Source: an uncultured Eubacteriales bacterium (lineage in GTDB: Bacteria; Bacillota; Clostridia; Lachnospirales; Lachnospiraceae). Taken from it: a DNA stretch of 51,831 nt. Within the stretch, counting starts at the first letter, position 1. Every line of letters begins with the position of its first letter. This document shows, piece by piece, positions 23,086 to 32,737 of the stretch. The translations under genes were made by a program, and so were the position numbers. The stretch spans positions 1 to 51,831 of the forward strand of contig URND01000008.1 in NCBI GenBank assembly GCA_900549105.1, read 5' to 3'. Below the pieces are notes generated by a model. That model was not told the origin of the DNA, ran no database searches, and was given only the letters and a program-made list of their open reading frames with translations.

Positions 23086-24813
23086 CTATTGATATTTAAA
23101 GCACTTCACCCAATGGGGTTTTTGGCCCTCCGGATTGAGGTTGATGCGTTCGGGCCGTTTTTCACGGCACATATCGCTCCGGCTCATGCAGCGGTGATAG
23201 AACGGACAGCCATCCGCCGACGCATCTTCCCGGCTCTGCTCCACATCTGTAATCTTCTGAAGCCGCCGCTCATCCGTCAATATGGAATGGAATAAAAGCT
23301 GTGTATACGGATGTTTCGGGTCTTCATAGATTTCCTCGACTTCGGCCTCTTCGACAATCTCACCGAGATACATAACAATCACCCGGTTGCAGAAATGGCG
23401 AACGATGTTTAAGTCGTGGGAAATGAATAAATAGGTCAACTGATGGGTTCGATGCAAATCCAAAAGGAGGTTGAGCACCTGGGACTGAACCGTCACATCC
23501 AGCGCCGAAACCGGCTCATCGGCCACAATAAATTTGGAATTTAAAATCAAAGCTCCGCCGATGCTGATTCGCTGCCGCTGACCGCCGGACAGTTCATTCG
23601 GATACCTGTCGGCATAGGACGCATCCAGGCCGACCTGAGTAAGCATCTGGTTGACCAGTTCTTTCCGTTTGGCCTTATCCTTTATTCCATGAACCTTCAG
23701 CGGTTCCTCCAGAATCCAGCCGATTTTTTTCATTGGATTCAACGAGCTGTAGGGGTCCTGGAACACGAGCTGAGGATGTTCTTCCCGGATATCCAGCTCT
23801 CCTGTATAATTTTTATTTAATCCGACAATGCATTTTGCCAGTGTGGATTTCCCGCAGCCGCTCTCGCCCACTAAACCGAGAATCTCTCCCCGGCGTATAT
23901 AAAAATTGACATTCTGCAGCACATGTTTGTTTTCTCTCTTTCCAAATATGCCCCGCTCTTTCACCGAATAGAAGACGTTCAAATCCCTGGCCTGCATAAC
24001 CAGATCATCTTTTCGGATATCTTCTTTATTTCTCGGAATTGCCGCAACCAAATGCTTCGTATAATCATGTTTCGGATGATATAAAACCTCTTCCGTATAT
24101 CCGGTTTCCACAATTTTTCCCTGATACATAACAATGACTTTCTGACATACCTCTTTGACCACGTTCAAATCATGGGAAATGAATAAAATAGATGTATTGG
24201 CTTCCATATGGATTTTGCGCAGCAACTGGAGAATCTGAGCCTGAACCGTCACATCCAGCGCAGTAGTCGGCTCATCGGCTATCAAAAGCTTCGGCCAACA
24301 GATCATCGCCATGGCAATCATAACCCTCTGGCGCATACCGCCGGAAAGCTGATGGGGATACTTCCGGCACAGTTCCTCCGGTTTCGGCAGCCCCACATTG
24401 GCAAGAATCTCCACAACCCTTCCGCGAATTTCTTCATCGGGCAGCGGCGTATGAATCTTAAGGCTCTCAGCCACCTGCCATCCAATTTTCTTCACCGGAT
24501 TCAGAGAAGTCATCGGCTCCTGAAAAACCATGGACATGTCATTGCCCTGAATCTTTGACAGTTCTTCATCGGACATTTTCAGCAAATCTTTGCCATTGAA
24601 AAGTATCTCGCCGGACATAATATGGGCATCCCGATTTTTAAGTCCCATAATCGTCTGCACGGTCATACTCTTGCCCGAACCGGATTCGCCGACAATGCCG
24701 ACAATCTCGCCGTAGCCGACACAAAAGCTCACATCATCGACAACCTTGCGTATTCCAGTTTCTCCCGGAAATCCAATGGTTAAATTTTTTACTTCTAAAA
24801 GTTTCTCACCCAT
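23086..24813 (-). CDS. Oligopeptide ABC transporter ATPase, fused DppD-DppF type
   Basis: 575-aa protein with two complete ABC ATPase domains. Domain 1 has Walker A GESGSGKS (42-49), signature LSGGMRQRV and Walker B LLIADEPTTALD. Domain 2 has Walker A GESGCGKS, signature LSGGQRQRI and Walker B FIVADEPVSALD. The second domain ends with the oligopeptide-transporter C-terminal extension containing CPFYHRC and further Cys. In most systems these are two genes; here they are one chain. It energises the importer encoded by the three upstream genes, 9 bp after the DppC-like gene. Peptide is the likely substrate; nickel or sugars cannot be excluded from the ATPase alone. Confidence 0.92.
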   Translation of the reverse strand: MGEKLLEVKNLTIGFPGETGIRKVVDDVSFCVGYGEIVGIVGESGSGKSMTVQTIMGLKNRDAHIMSGEILFNGKDLLKMSDEELSKIQGNDMSMVFQEPMTSLNPVKKIGWQVAESLKIHTPLPDEEIRGRVVEILANVGLPKPEELCRKYPHQLSGGMRQRVMIAMAMICWPKLLIADEPTTALDVTVQAQILQLLRKIHMEANTSILFISHDLNVVKEVCQKVIVMYQGKIVETGYTEEVLYHPKHDYTKHLVAAIPRNKEDIRKDDLVMQARDLNVFYSVKERGIFGKRENKHVLQNVNFYIRRGEILGLVGESGCGKSTLAKCIVGLNKNYTGELDIREEHPQLVFQDPYSSLNPMKKIGWILEEPLKVHGIKDKAKRKELVNQMLTQVGLDASYADRYPNELSGGQRQRISIGGALILNSKFIVADEPVSALDVTVQSQVLNLLLDLHRTHQLTYLFISHDLNIVRHFCNRVIVMYLGEIVEEAEVEEIYEDPKHPYTQLLFHSILTDERRLQKITDVEQSREDASADGCPFYHRCMSRSDMCREKRPERINLNPEGQKPHWVKCFKYQ

Positions 24814-24822
24814 CGTTTTCTC

Positions 24823-25629
24823 CTATCTCGCCTGATATACGCGCAGTCCCTCACTAATCATGCTGAAGCCTAAAATCATAATGACAATCGTAAGTCCCGG
24901 AAAGATTGCATACCAGGGTGCAATCTGCAAAAAAGACTGGGCATCCGCAAGCATCAAACCAAGACTTGGTTCCGGCGGCTGCACACCCAAACCCAGATAG
25001 CTCATGCTGGCCTCAGCCAACACAGCATTATTAAAGCCTACCGTTGCGGAAGTCAGCATACTGACCAGCGCATTCGGCAATATATGAACGAAAATAATCC
25101 GAAATTTTCCGGCCCCCATCACCTGGGCGCTTTTGACAAATTCCAGCTCTTTATAGCGGATAATCTCACTTCGCACGATACGGGCGAAACTCGGAATGAA
25201 CAAAATACCGAGGGCAAAAATGATATTATTCCGTCCCGTCCCAAGAAGACTGATAAAAATCAACGCCAGCAATACGCTTGGAAAGGCGCTGAGGGCATCA
25301 TTCAAACGCATGACAATCTCATCCAGCCATCCGCCGAAGAATCCGGTAATCGAACCGATGATTGTCCCAAAAACGACGCCAATTCCTACCGTGCACAGGG
25401 CAACAAAGCAGGTCGTTCCCATACCGTTCATAATCCGGCTCAAAATATCCCGTCCAAAATTATCATTACCAAAAGGATGGGCCAGCGTCGGCGGAGCATT
25501 TTTCAACATCGAATTCATATCTGTCGGCCCGTAGGGCGTCCAAAAGTGTCCGATTACTGCCATCAGGACAACAATTGTCGTCAAAATCAATCCGATGGTT
25601 AAATTATAGTTCCATTTCTTTCGTTTCAT
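24823..25629 (-). CDS. Peptide ABC transporter permease (DppC/OppC-like)
   Basis: 268-aa BPD_transp_1 permease with an N-terminal membrane segment, the GTDxxGRD-like entry motif HPFGNDNFGRDILSR, and a cytoplasmic EAA loop in the region VKSAQVMGAGKFRIIFVHILPNA. About six membrane segments. It pairs with the DppB-like permease, whose gene ends 9 bp upstream, and is followed after 9 bp by the ATPase, so the genes form one operon. Confidence 0.92.
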   Translation of the reverse strand: MKRKKWNYNLTIGLILTTIVVLMAVIGHFWTPYGPTDMNSMLKNAPPTLAHPFGNDNFGRDILSRIMNGMGTTCFVALCTVGIGVVFGTIIGSITGFFGGWLDEIVMRLNDALSAFPSVLLALIFISLLGTGRNNIIFALGILFIPSFARIVRSEIIRYKELEFVKSAQVMGAGKFRIIFVHILPNALVSMLTSATVGFNNAVLAEASMSYLGLGVQPPEPSLGLMLADAQSFLQIAPWYAIFPGLTIVIMILGFSMISEGLRVYQAR

Positions 25630-25638
25630 CTTATGCTC

Positions 25639-26583
25639 CTATTCTGTCCGTACCCTCGGGTCAACAAACTGATAGAGAATATCTACAATAAAATTAATAA
25701 CAATCACAATCAATGTAATATAGAGGACGACCGCCTGGACAATCGGATAATCCCGGTTTGAAATCGCCGTTACCAGAAGTCTTCCCATCCCGGTCACACT
25801 GAATACCTGTTCCACCACAATACTGCCGGCCAGAATCTCGGCGGCCACCATGGCGATAAAGGTAATAACCGGAATCAATGCGTTTTGGAACACATGGGTA
25901 TATAATACTTTCTTCGTGCGGTTTCCTTTGCTGTAAGCCGTACGAACATAGTCTTTTTTCACTTCACTAAGTACAGAATTTCTTAAAAATTTCACCACCA
26001 TGGCAATTTTAGGAATCGCAATGGCAATGGCCGGGAAGAACAAATACCGGATACATGCCCCAAAATCCTCCTGAGGCATGACAAATTTTCCCGGCTGGAA
26101 AAATTTAAGTGTCAATCCAAAAAAGTAGGTTAAAATCATTCCCAGGAAAAAGGCGGGTATCGCCATTGTTATCTGGGTAAATAAATTGATAAAAACGTCA
26201 ATCCAGGTGCCCTCTTTCCGCGCGGATATAATCCCCAGCGGAATTGAAATCACCAGAATAATAATAAACGCCATGACAGCCAGAAGTGCTGTCACCTGCA
26301 GCCTTTGATTAATAAGGTCGCTGACTGCATTTCCCGCATACTGATAAGACTCTCCAAAGTCGCCGCGAAGGGCTCCCTGGAGCCAGTCAATATACCTCTC
26401 CGGAAGAGATTTGTTCAGGCCCATCTCTTCCCTTAGGGCCTCCACCCGCTCCGGGGTGGCATAGGTTCCGAGCTTAGCCAGAGCCGGGTCGCCCGGAATT
26501 ACAGAAAAGGCCACGAAAGTAACCACGGATACAAGTAACAAAGTTATAATGAGAGTTGTTATTTTTTTAATCATGTATTTCAT
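25639..26583 (-). CDS. Peptide ABC transporter permease (DppB/OppB-like)
   Basis: 314-aa permease with the typical first membrane segment, VTFVAFSVIPGDPALAKLG, and an EAA loop around VRTAYSKGNRTKKVLYTHVFQNALIP. The C-terminal membrane segment ends FVDPRVRTE, as in DppB/OppB. It forms the heterodimeric channel with the DppC-like partner. The start at 26583 has a moderate GGGG site 12 nt upstream; M4 (26574) is possible. Confidence 0.92.
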   Translation of the reverse strand: MKYMIKKITTLIITLLLVSVVTFVAFSVIPGDPALAKLGTYATPERVEALREEMGLNKSLPERYIDWLQGALRGDFGESYQYAGNAVSDLINQRLQVTALLAVMAFIIILVISIPLGIISARKEGTWIDVFINLFTQITMAIPAFFLGMILTYFFGLTLKFFQPGKFVMPQEDFGACIRYLFFPAIAIAIPKIAMVVKFLRNSVLSEVKKDYVRTAYSKGNRTKKVLYTHVFQNALIPVITFIAMVAAEILAGSIVVEQVFSVTGMGRLLVTAISNRDYPIVQAVVLYITLIVIVINFIVDILYQFVDPRVRTE

Positions 26584-26633
26584 GGTTATTTCGTGCCCCT
26601 TCTATTTTATTGCTTCTTTAATTCAGCTTTTGA

Positions 26634-28211
26634 TTATTCTACAAAATGTACGCCGGACATATCCTGAGCTGCACATGGATAGAATACATAGCCATCCAGT
26701 TTTTCATTAATGGCTACCAGGTTTGCGGCATCCTGAATATAAACAGATGCGGCATCCTCTGCCAGAATCATCTGACATTTTCTGTAAAGTTCAACTTTTT
26801 CCGCATCATCAACGGTTGCTAATGCTGCTTTATAAGTTTCATCAAATTCTTCATTTTTGTAGTTTGTAAAGTTCTTTTTCGCATCACTTGGATTCTTTTC
26901 CAGCCAGCTTCCCGGGGATAAGGTTCCGTCAACGGCAACGATTGTTGCCTCAAACTCGCGATTTGTGTAAGCTTCTTCAACCCATTTTGAGAATTCATCC
27001 AACTGAATGGTTGCGTTGATACCAACCTCTTTCAGGCTTTCAACGATGATTTCAGCGGTGCTCTCATGCGGTTTATAGTTATCCGGTACACGGATAACCA
27101 AATCAAAACCATCCGGATATCCTGCTTCTGTCAAAAGCTCTTTTGCTTTCTCAACATCTCTTGTATAAACGTTTTCTGTTTCCTCGTTATAATATTTGGA
27201 GAAAGCAGGAATCATATTCGTTCCAATCAGATGGCTCTTGCCGCCGAAGAGCATTTCATTGATTGCATCCTTATCTACGGCATAGTTCATAGCCTGACGA
27301 ACACGAACATCCTTAAATGGCTCGAAATCATTATTCAGGAATAAAGCCTGAACATAGTTTACATTACCCTGCAGAATATTAAATCCGCTTGTCAGAGTGG
27401 CAACCTGATCATCTGTCAGATACTGCCATACATCCAATGTGCCGGCCTGCAGTTCTGTCACTGCTGTATCTGTGTCAGCAACAATCTTAAATGTCACTTT
27501 ATCAAGATATGGCAGTTCCGGATTCCAATAGCCATCATAAGCTTCAACAACAAAGCTCTGACCCGGTGTAAAAGATACGAATTTAAAAGGACCGGTTCCG
27601 ATTGGCTGAGTCTCAAAGTTTGCTTCGTTGCTCTGCGGAAGAACAGCCAGTGTCAGGTTTGCAAGGAATTCGGAATTTCCTTCGCTTAAATTAACCTTCA
27701 CTGTCTTTTCATCAACGATTTCCACACTTTCCATAATAGAAAATGCGGAGCCTTCACCCTGAATCTCCGCATAACGTTCAATCGAATATTTAACATCTTC
27801 CGCGGTGACTGGTGTGCCATCGTGGAATGTGATTCCATCTCTCAATGTGAAAGTATAAACTTTCGCATCTTCTGAAACCTCATACTCGCTTGCAACTGCA
27901 GGTATAAGGTCTCCGCTCTTATCCGGCTTTACAAGGCCTTCAAAGACATTGAATAAAACTTCCTTAGTTCCTGCATACACCATTTTGTGTGGGTCAAGAC
28001 TATCCAGATCCTGAGCAATACCAACGGTAACTTCGCCGCCTTTAACGGCTGTACCTTCGGCTGTGCTTTCGGCTTCTGTGGTCGCTGTTTCCGAAGAGTT
28101 CTTACTCTCTGCAGAAGACTCGTCTCCCTTGCCGCCTCCGCAAGCGCAGAGTGCAGCAGTTACTGCAAGTGTCATTACGCCTAAAAGAATCTTTCTTGTT
28201 CTTTTCTTCAT
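26634..28211 (-). CDS. Peptide-binding lipoprotein of ABC importer (SBP family 5)
   Basis: 525-aa lipoprotein. The signal peptide has lipobox LCAC (acylated C24) and is followed by a Ser/Thr/Glu-rich linker (27-60). The SBP_bac_5 domain begins VTVGIAQDLDSLDPHKM and contains the family signature around AEDVKYSIERY and VRQAMNYAVDKDAINEM. It captures oligopeptides outside the cell for the DppB/C/DF importer. As first gene of the operon it lies divergently from pepF, which suggests a joint peptide-scavenging function. Some family members bind nickel or glycosides, so ligand identity is an inference. Confidence 0.92.
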   Translation of the reverse strand: MKKRTRKILLGVMTLAVTAALCACGGGKGDESSAESKNSSETATTEAESTAEGTAVKGGEVTVGIAQDLDSLDPHKMVYAGTKEVLFNVFEGLVKPDKSGDLIPAVASEYEVSEDAKVYTFTLRDGITFHDGTPVTAEDVKYSIERYAEIQGEGSAFSIMESVEIVDEKTVKVNLSEGNSEFLANLTLAVLPQSNEANFETQPIGTGPFKFVSFTPGQSFVVEAYDGYWNPELPYLDKVTFKIVADTDTAVTELQAGTLDVWQYLTDDQVATLTSGFNILQGNVNYVQALFLNNDFEPFKDVRVRQAMNYAVDKDAINEMLFGGKSHLIGTNMIPAFSKYYNEETENVYTRDVEKAKELLTEAGYPDGFDLVIRVPDNYKPHESTAEIIVESLKEVGINATIQLDEFSKWVEEAYTNREFEATIVAVDGTLSPGSWLEKNPSDAKKNFTNYKNEEFDETYKAALATVDDAEKVELYRKCQMILAEDAASVYIQDAANLVAINEKLDGYVFYPCAAQDMSGVHFVE

Positions 28212-28266
28212 AATTTTCTCCCTCTCATATAAGTAATTCCTCTCATTATGAAATTGTCACATTCAT

Positions 28267-28329
28267 TTTATACGATTGATAAAAAAAAATCAATGGATTA
28301 TTGATAAAAAAACAATAAATTATTATACT
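28267..28329. promoter_or_regulatory. Divergent promoter region, peptide importer / pepF
   Basis: Plus strand for pepF: TTGATA (28301-28306), 17 bp, TATACT (28324-28329). Minus strand for the importer: TTGATT (28288-28293), a short 15-bp spacer, TATAAA (28267-28272). Two A-tract inverted repeats, ATTGAT-N8-ATCAAT (28275-28294) and TTATTG-N9-CAATAA (28298-28318), overlap these boxes and could be operator sites for a shared regulator. Confidence 0.55.
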
Positions 28330-28385
28330 TATATTATACGATTTTGGATAAAATTAACAAAGACTCAAAGAAAGGAATATAAATT

Positions 28386-30191
28386 ATGACGATAAACACA
28401 AAAAACAACCCAAAACGATCCGAAGTAAACCGGGAAAACACCTGGGATTTAACGCCTTTGTGCGCCGATAGCGCCGCCTTTTCCGAGGCCCTCTCCCTGG
28501 CGGAGTCAAACATAGAAAAGCTTGCGGCCTTCCGCGGAAAAATCAGCCGCTCCGCTGCAGATCTGCATGCCTATCTGGAAGAAAAAGACGCGCAGCTTTT
28601 AGTCGCCGACCGGCTCTACAGCTATGCCTTCCAGTATTCCGATCAGGATACGTCCAATACAGCCGCCCAGGCTATGAAAAGTTAGGCTCTCGGCCTTTAC
28701 ACCAATATCTTCTCCTCCATCGCCTGGGAAGCCCCGGAGATTCTCACCCTTACACCGGAGATTCTTGAAAGCTGGTTTGCCGAGGAGCCGAAACTCGAAA
28801 ACTACCGGCATTTTCTTGATGACACACTGCGCCAGAAGGCCCATACTCTCTCGGCCGCAGAGGAAGAACTGCTTTCTTTAAGCGCCGATATGAGCTATGG
28901 CCCGCAGACAGTTTTCAATATGTTCAACAACGCCGATTTACATTTTCCATCCATTGATGACGGCAGCGGCGGGCAAATTGAAATCACCCACGGCCGCTTC
29001 ATTTCCCTGATGGAAAGCCGGAACCGGCAAGTCCGCAAAGATGCTTTTATGGCCCTCTATCATACCTATGATTCATATAAAAACACTCTGGCCGCAGCCT
29101 ACAGCGCCAATGTCAAAAAGGAACTGTTTTATACCCGGGCAAGAAAATATGCTTCCACTCTGGAGGCTCATCTGGACAGTTATCATATTCCAACCTCCGT
29201 ATACACGCAGCTAATTGACACCGTGCATCATTTTCTTCCGTCCATGTACCGCTATGTGGCGCTCCGCAAGAAACTTCTCGGCGTTGAAGAATTGCATATG
29301 TATGATGTTTACACGCCGATTATTGAATACCATTCACCGGAAATTCCTTTTGAAGAAGCCAAAGACATCGTCCTCAAAGGCCTGGCCCCGCTGGGCGAAG
29401 ATTATCTGGCGCTTCTGAGGGAAGGTTTCAATAACCGCTGGATTGATATTTATGAAAATCTGGGCAAACGCAGCGGCGCCTATTCCACCTGTGTTTACGG
29501 CTTCCATCCCTATGTTTTGCTGAATTATCAGGGGAATCTGGACAATGTCTTCACTCTGGCCCATGAGATGGGACATTCTCTCCATTCCTGCTATACAAAC
29601 GCCAGTCAGACCTACGTTAATTCCAACTATAATATTTTTGTAGCGGAGATTGCTTCAACCTGCAACGAATATCTGCTTATTTCCTATTTGCTGGAAAAAG
29701 CAGAAACGAAAGAAGAGAAAGCCTATCTCTTAAATCATTTGATGGACCAGTTCAAAGGAACTCTTTTCCGTCAGACCATGTTTGCCGAATTTGAGAAAAT
29801 CACCCATGAAAAAGAGGCCGCCGGAGAGGCATTGACCTGCGATACTCTCTGCAAAGTATATAAAGATTTGAATAAACTTTATTTTGGACCGGATATGGTT
29901 ATCGATGAAGAGATTGCCATGGAGTGGGCGCGGATTCCTCATTTCTATACGCCGTTTTATGTCTATCAATATGCCACCGGTATCTCCGCGGCCATTGCCT
30001 TCGGCAAACGTATTCTCTCCGGCGAGCCCGGCGCCCTTGAGGATTACAAGCGGTTCCTGAGCGGCGGCTGTTCCATGGACTGTATCGATTTATTAAAATC
30101 CTGCGGCATAGATATGACCACAACTGAACCGACAAGGGCCGCCTTAAAAGTCTTTGACAGTTGCCTCAGCGAACTGGAAAACCTGTTTTGA
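28386..30191 (+). pseudogene. pepF: Oligoendopeptidase F interrupted by one in-frame amber codon
   Basis: The frame from the ATG at 28386 to 30191 encodes a full-size PepF (601 codons) of the M3B metallopeptidase family. A single TAG at 28683-28685 (codon 100) interrupts it. Sequence on both sides is family-like and in the same frame (AMKS-stop-ALGLYTNIFSS). The zinc site HEMGH (residues 393-397) and downstream Glu are intact. A CAG to TAG change would explain it. PepF degrades imported oligopeptides in the cytosol, matching the divergent importer. Either the gene is a fresh pseudogene, the stop is suppressed, a shorter product starts downstream (for example at 28890), or the base is a sequencing error. 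Confidence 0.85.
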
Positions 30192-30270
30192 TAAATTATC
30201 TGAAAATTTTTCGAATTTCAAAAAAAGTTTGTAGGGTTTTCCCAAAAATAAATTTTTTGTGAATTTTTAA

Positions 30271-30362
30271 TTGACTTTCCAGATTTTGAGAATATAATTA
30301 GACACATGTTAAGACGAAGGCGTCTTCAGATGAGCAGAACTCATCCGAAGGCGTCTTTTTTT
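30271..30362 (+). promoter_or_regulatory. Promoter and attenuator-like leader of glnB-amtB
   Basis: TTGACT (30271-30276), 16 bp, TATAAT (30293-30298). About 6 nt after the expected start a small hairpin AAGACG-AAGG-CGTCTT (30311-30326) is followed by a long terminator stem (30319-30334 with 30340-30354) and eight T (30355-30362). The two structures share bases 30319-30326 and cannot coexist. GAAGGCGTCTT occurs twice (30316-30326, 30347-30357), giving alternative partners. The leader therefore has the architecture of a regulated attenuator upstream of the nitrogen genes. Confidence 0.75.
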
Positions 30363-30420
30363 GTGGTTTCAGGGCATAAAATCCCCTGTCCCGCAGCTTT
30401 TTCAAAAGGAGGGAAATCAT

Positions 30421-30759
30421 ATGAAAAAATTGGAAATGGTCATCAAACCGGAAAAGCTTGAGAACTTAAAGGCAATCCTTGATGAATCTCAGGCCAGCGG
30501 TGTCATGATAACCAACATCATGGGTTACGGCAATCAAAAGGGTTACACCCAGATGTACCGCGGAACAGCCTATGCCGTCAATCTTCTGCCGAAAGTAAAG
30601 GTGGAAACCGTCGTTGCAGATGAGGTGGCTGAAAAAATTATTGCCCGTGTTGTTAAAGAAATTACAACCGGCAATTATGGCGACGGCAAAATCTTCATCT
30701 ACGATGTGCTCGATGCAGTTCGAATCCGTACCGGCGAACGCGGTGCAGACGCTCTTTAA
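30421..30759 (+). CDS. glnB: Nitrogen regulatory protein P-II
   Basis: 112-aa PII protein with the T-loop around Y51 (YRGTAYAV, the uridylylation position in proteobacteria) and the nucleotide-binding GDGKIFIYDV and RIRTGERG near the C-terminus. The ATG at 30421 is fixed by AAAGGAGG upstream; in-frame codons back to 30361 run into the terminator. PII senses ATP/ADP and 2-oxoglutarate and binds AmtB to control ammonium entry. The amtB gene follows after 54 bp, the classic glnK-amtB arrangement. Confidence 0.95.
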   Translation: MKKLEMVIKPEKLENLKAILDESQASGVMITNIMGYGNQKGYTQMYRGTAYAVNLLPKVKVETVVADEVAEKIIARVVKEITTGNYGDGKIFIYDVLDAVRIRTGERGADAL

Positions 30760-30813
30760 ATTTTTGACTGAAATAATTTACTTACATTTGCTTTTTAAAG
30801 GAGGCTACCCATT

Positions 30814-32055
30814 ATGGAATATAATTTATTAGATATCGTGTGGACAATGATTGCAGCGTGCCTCGTCTACTTTATGCAGGCCGGTTTTGCCATGGTTGAA
30901 ACCGGTTTTACCCGGGCTAAAAATGCCGGAAACATTGTTATGAAAAATATGATGGATTTTGTCATCGGCTCCATTGCCTTTTTCCTCATCGGCTTCGGCT
31001 TCATGTTCGGCCAGGGAAACGGCATCATCGGTTTATCCGGTTTCTTTGACCCTTACAGCCTGGAGGCTTCTCTCCAGTCCGGCCTCGGATTGGCGCTTCC
31101 AATCGGTGTATTTATGATTTTCCACACCGTGTTCTGCGCCACATCGGCAACTATCGTATCCGGCGCTATGGCTGAGCGCACGAAATTCTCTGCCTATCTG
31201 GCCTACAGCGCATGTATCAGTATCTTTATCTACCCGATTACCGGTCACTGGATTTGGGGCGGCGGCTGGCTCTCCTCCATCGGTTTCCACGACTTTGCCG
31301 GTTCCACAGCCGTACATTCCGTCGGCGGATGGTGCGCTCTGATTGGCGCCGCAATCCTCGGACCTCGTATCGGAAAATATCGGGCAGACGGCAAACCAAA
31401 TGCCATTCCCGGACATAATCTTCCACTGGGCGCTTTAGGAACATTTATCCTCTGGTTCTGCTGGTTTGGATTCAACTGCGGCTCCACAACCGCCGCATCT
31501 CCGGAACTCGGCAATATCGCCATGACGACAAATCTGGCTGCTGCTGCCTCAACCTTAGTCGCCCTCTTCTTCACCTGGGTCCGCTATGGAAAACCCGATA
31601 TCTCCATGACCATGAACGGCGCCCTCGCCGGTTTGGTTGGCGTTACCGCCGGCTGTGATATTGTATCCAACTACGGCGCTCTCGCCATCGGCGTCATCTG
31701 CGGCTTTGCGGTTGTCCTCGTTGTTGAATTTGTTGACCGGGTTCTCAAAATTGACGACCCTGTCGGCGCCACCGGCGTTCACTGGGGCTGCGGTATGCTT
31801 GGAACGATTCTCACCGGTGTATTCGCAAAATCCTCGGTTCTTGAAGAATACGGCATGAGCCGAATCCAGTTCATCGGCGTCGAAACCCTCGGTGTTGCCG
31901 CCGTCGGCGTTTTCACTGTGGTTATGGCCATTATCATTTTTAAAGTCATCGATAAAACCATCGGCCTGCGGGTTTCCGAGCAGGAAGAACTGGATGGCCT
32001 CGACGGCCATGAACATGGAAGCAGCGCTTACGCGGATTTCCAGATTAAATTGTAA
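30814..32055 (+). CDS. amtB: Ammonium transporter AmtB
   Basis: 413-aa Amt/MEP/Rh family channel with about eleven membrane segments. Signature GWWLSS-like region (WGGGWLSSIGFHDFAG), pore histidines in VHSVGGW and GVHWGCGM, and the conserved FNCGSTTAA are present. A short His-rich cytoplasmic tail (GHEHGSS) follows the last segment. It conducts ammonium across the cell membrane and is gated by the PII protein encoded just upstream. AAAGGAGG lies 9 nt before the ATG. Confidence 0.95.
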   Translation: MEYNLLDIVWTMIAACLVYFMQAGFAMVETGFTRAKNAGNIVMKNMMDFVIGSIAFFLIGFGFMFGQGNGIIGLSGFFDPYSLEASLQSGLGLALPIGVFMIFHTVFCATSATIVSGAMAERTKFSAYLAYSACISIFIYPITGHWIWGGGWLSSIGFHDFAGSTAVHSVGGWCALIGAAILGPRIGKYRADGKPNAIPGHNLPLGALGTFILWFCWFGFNCGSTTAASPELGNIAMTTNLAAAASTLVALFFTWVRYGKPDISMTMNGALAGLVGVTAGCDIVSNYGALAIGVICGFAVVLVVEFVDRVLKIDDPVGATGVHWGCGMLGTILTGVFAKSSVLEEYGMSRIQFIGVETLGVAAVGVFTVVMAIIIFKVIDKTIGLRVSEQEELDGLDGHEHGSSAYADFQIKL

Positions 32056-32061
32056 TAAAGC

Positions 32062-32098
32062 AAAACAGGCATATCTTTTAACAGGGTATGCCTATTTT
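32062..32098 (+). terminator. Probable bidirectional terminator between amtB and the ABC permease gene
   Basis: Stem AGGCATA/TATGCCT (32067-32073 with 32087-32093) flanked by A-rich left and T-rich right tracts, usable on both strands between convergent genes. Confidence 0.55.
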
Positions 32099-32107
32099 AC
32101 TATGTTT

Positions 32108-32737
32108 TTATTTTGCATATCTTCTTTTTGTGTAAATCCACAGTGAAATCCGATACGAAGCATATACCATAAAAATGGTAAACAGGATGACCACAGCATA
32201 GATAACAAATGAGTCAAGCTTAAACAGAAGCATGTCTGCTCCGGTATTGCGTATTATCCCTATGACAACGCATGCCCCGATCATAGCCCCTGTACACATC
32301 TCATTTTTGAAAAAGTATCCGCATGGAACACCGAAGGACAGCATCAGAACAGCAAACCATACGCCCAAAATAAAATATGACATAGCCTCAATTAAAGTAA
32401 TGCCGCCGATCAGCGGTGCAATCATACACGAAATAAGACTGATAAAAGATAATGCGGCAAGAAGAATACCGCAGAACAAATAACGACTCAAAACAATCTC
32501 GTAACTTAACAGAGGCAGGGCCGGTAAATAATCTTTCCAGTCGCTTTTTTCCTCAACTTTAATAAGCTCCGCCAAAAAGCTAACACCGACAGCCGGTAAC
32601 AGCAGTCCTATGTACATCGCACTATTTTCAGGAAGCAATAGGATGACGCCAATAAGAACGATTGCGCAAAGCAGTTTATAAAATTTGTTGAACTTCCGAT
32701 TAAACACTAAGAAATCTTTTGTAATTAAGCCGATCAT
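32108..32737 (-). CDS. ABC-2 type transporter permease
   Basis: 209-aa membrane protein with about six hydrophobic segments (for example 22-34, 37-58, 85-105, 112-135, 145-165 and 172-195). It has the ABC-2/YtrC-like layout without a large extracellular domain. Its start overlaps the upstream ATPase gene by 4 bp. With a GntR repressor and one ATPase it makes a GntR-ATPase-permease operon of the YtrA type, a class linked to cell-envelope stress and peptide-antibiotic responses. The transported substrate is unknown. Confidence 0.82.
   Translation of the reverse strand: MIGLITKDFLVFNRKFNKFYKLLCAIVLIGVILLLPENSAMYIGLLLPAVGVSFLAELIKVEEKSDWKDYLPALPLLSYEIVLSRYLFCGILLAALSFISLISCMIAPLIGGITLIEAMSYFILGVWFAVLMLSFGVPCGYFFKNEMCTGAMIGACVVIGIIRNTGADMLLFKLDSFVIYAVVILFTIFMVYASYRISLWIYTKRRYAK

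Noticed and set aside
28683..28685. Pyrrolysine at the in-frame TAG of pepF
   Set aside because: No pyl genes or PYLIS-like context are visible, PepF has no known pyrrolysine, and a single CAG-to-TAG change is simpler.
30361..30420. Upstream extension of glnB to 30361
   Set aside because: The extension is encoded by the terminator T-run and leader; AAAGGAGG and the PII N-terminus place the start at 30421.
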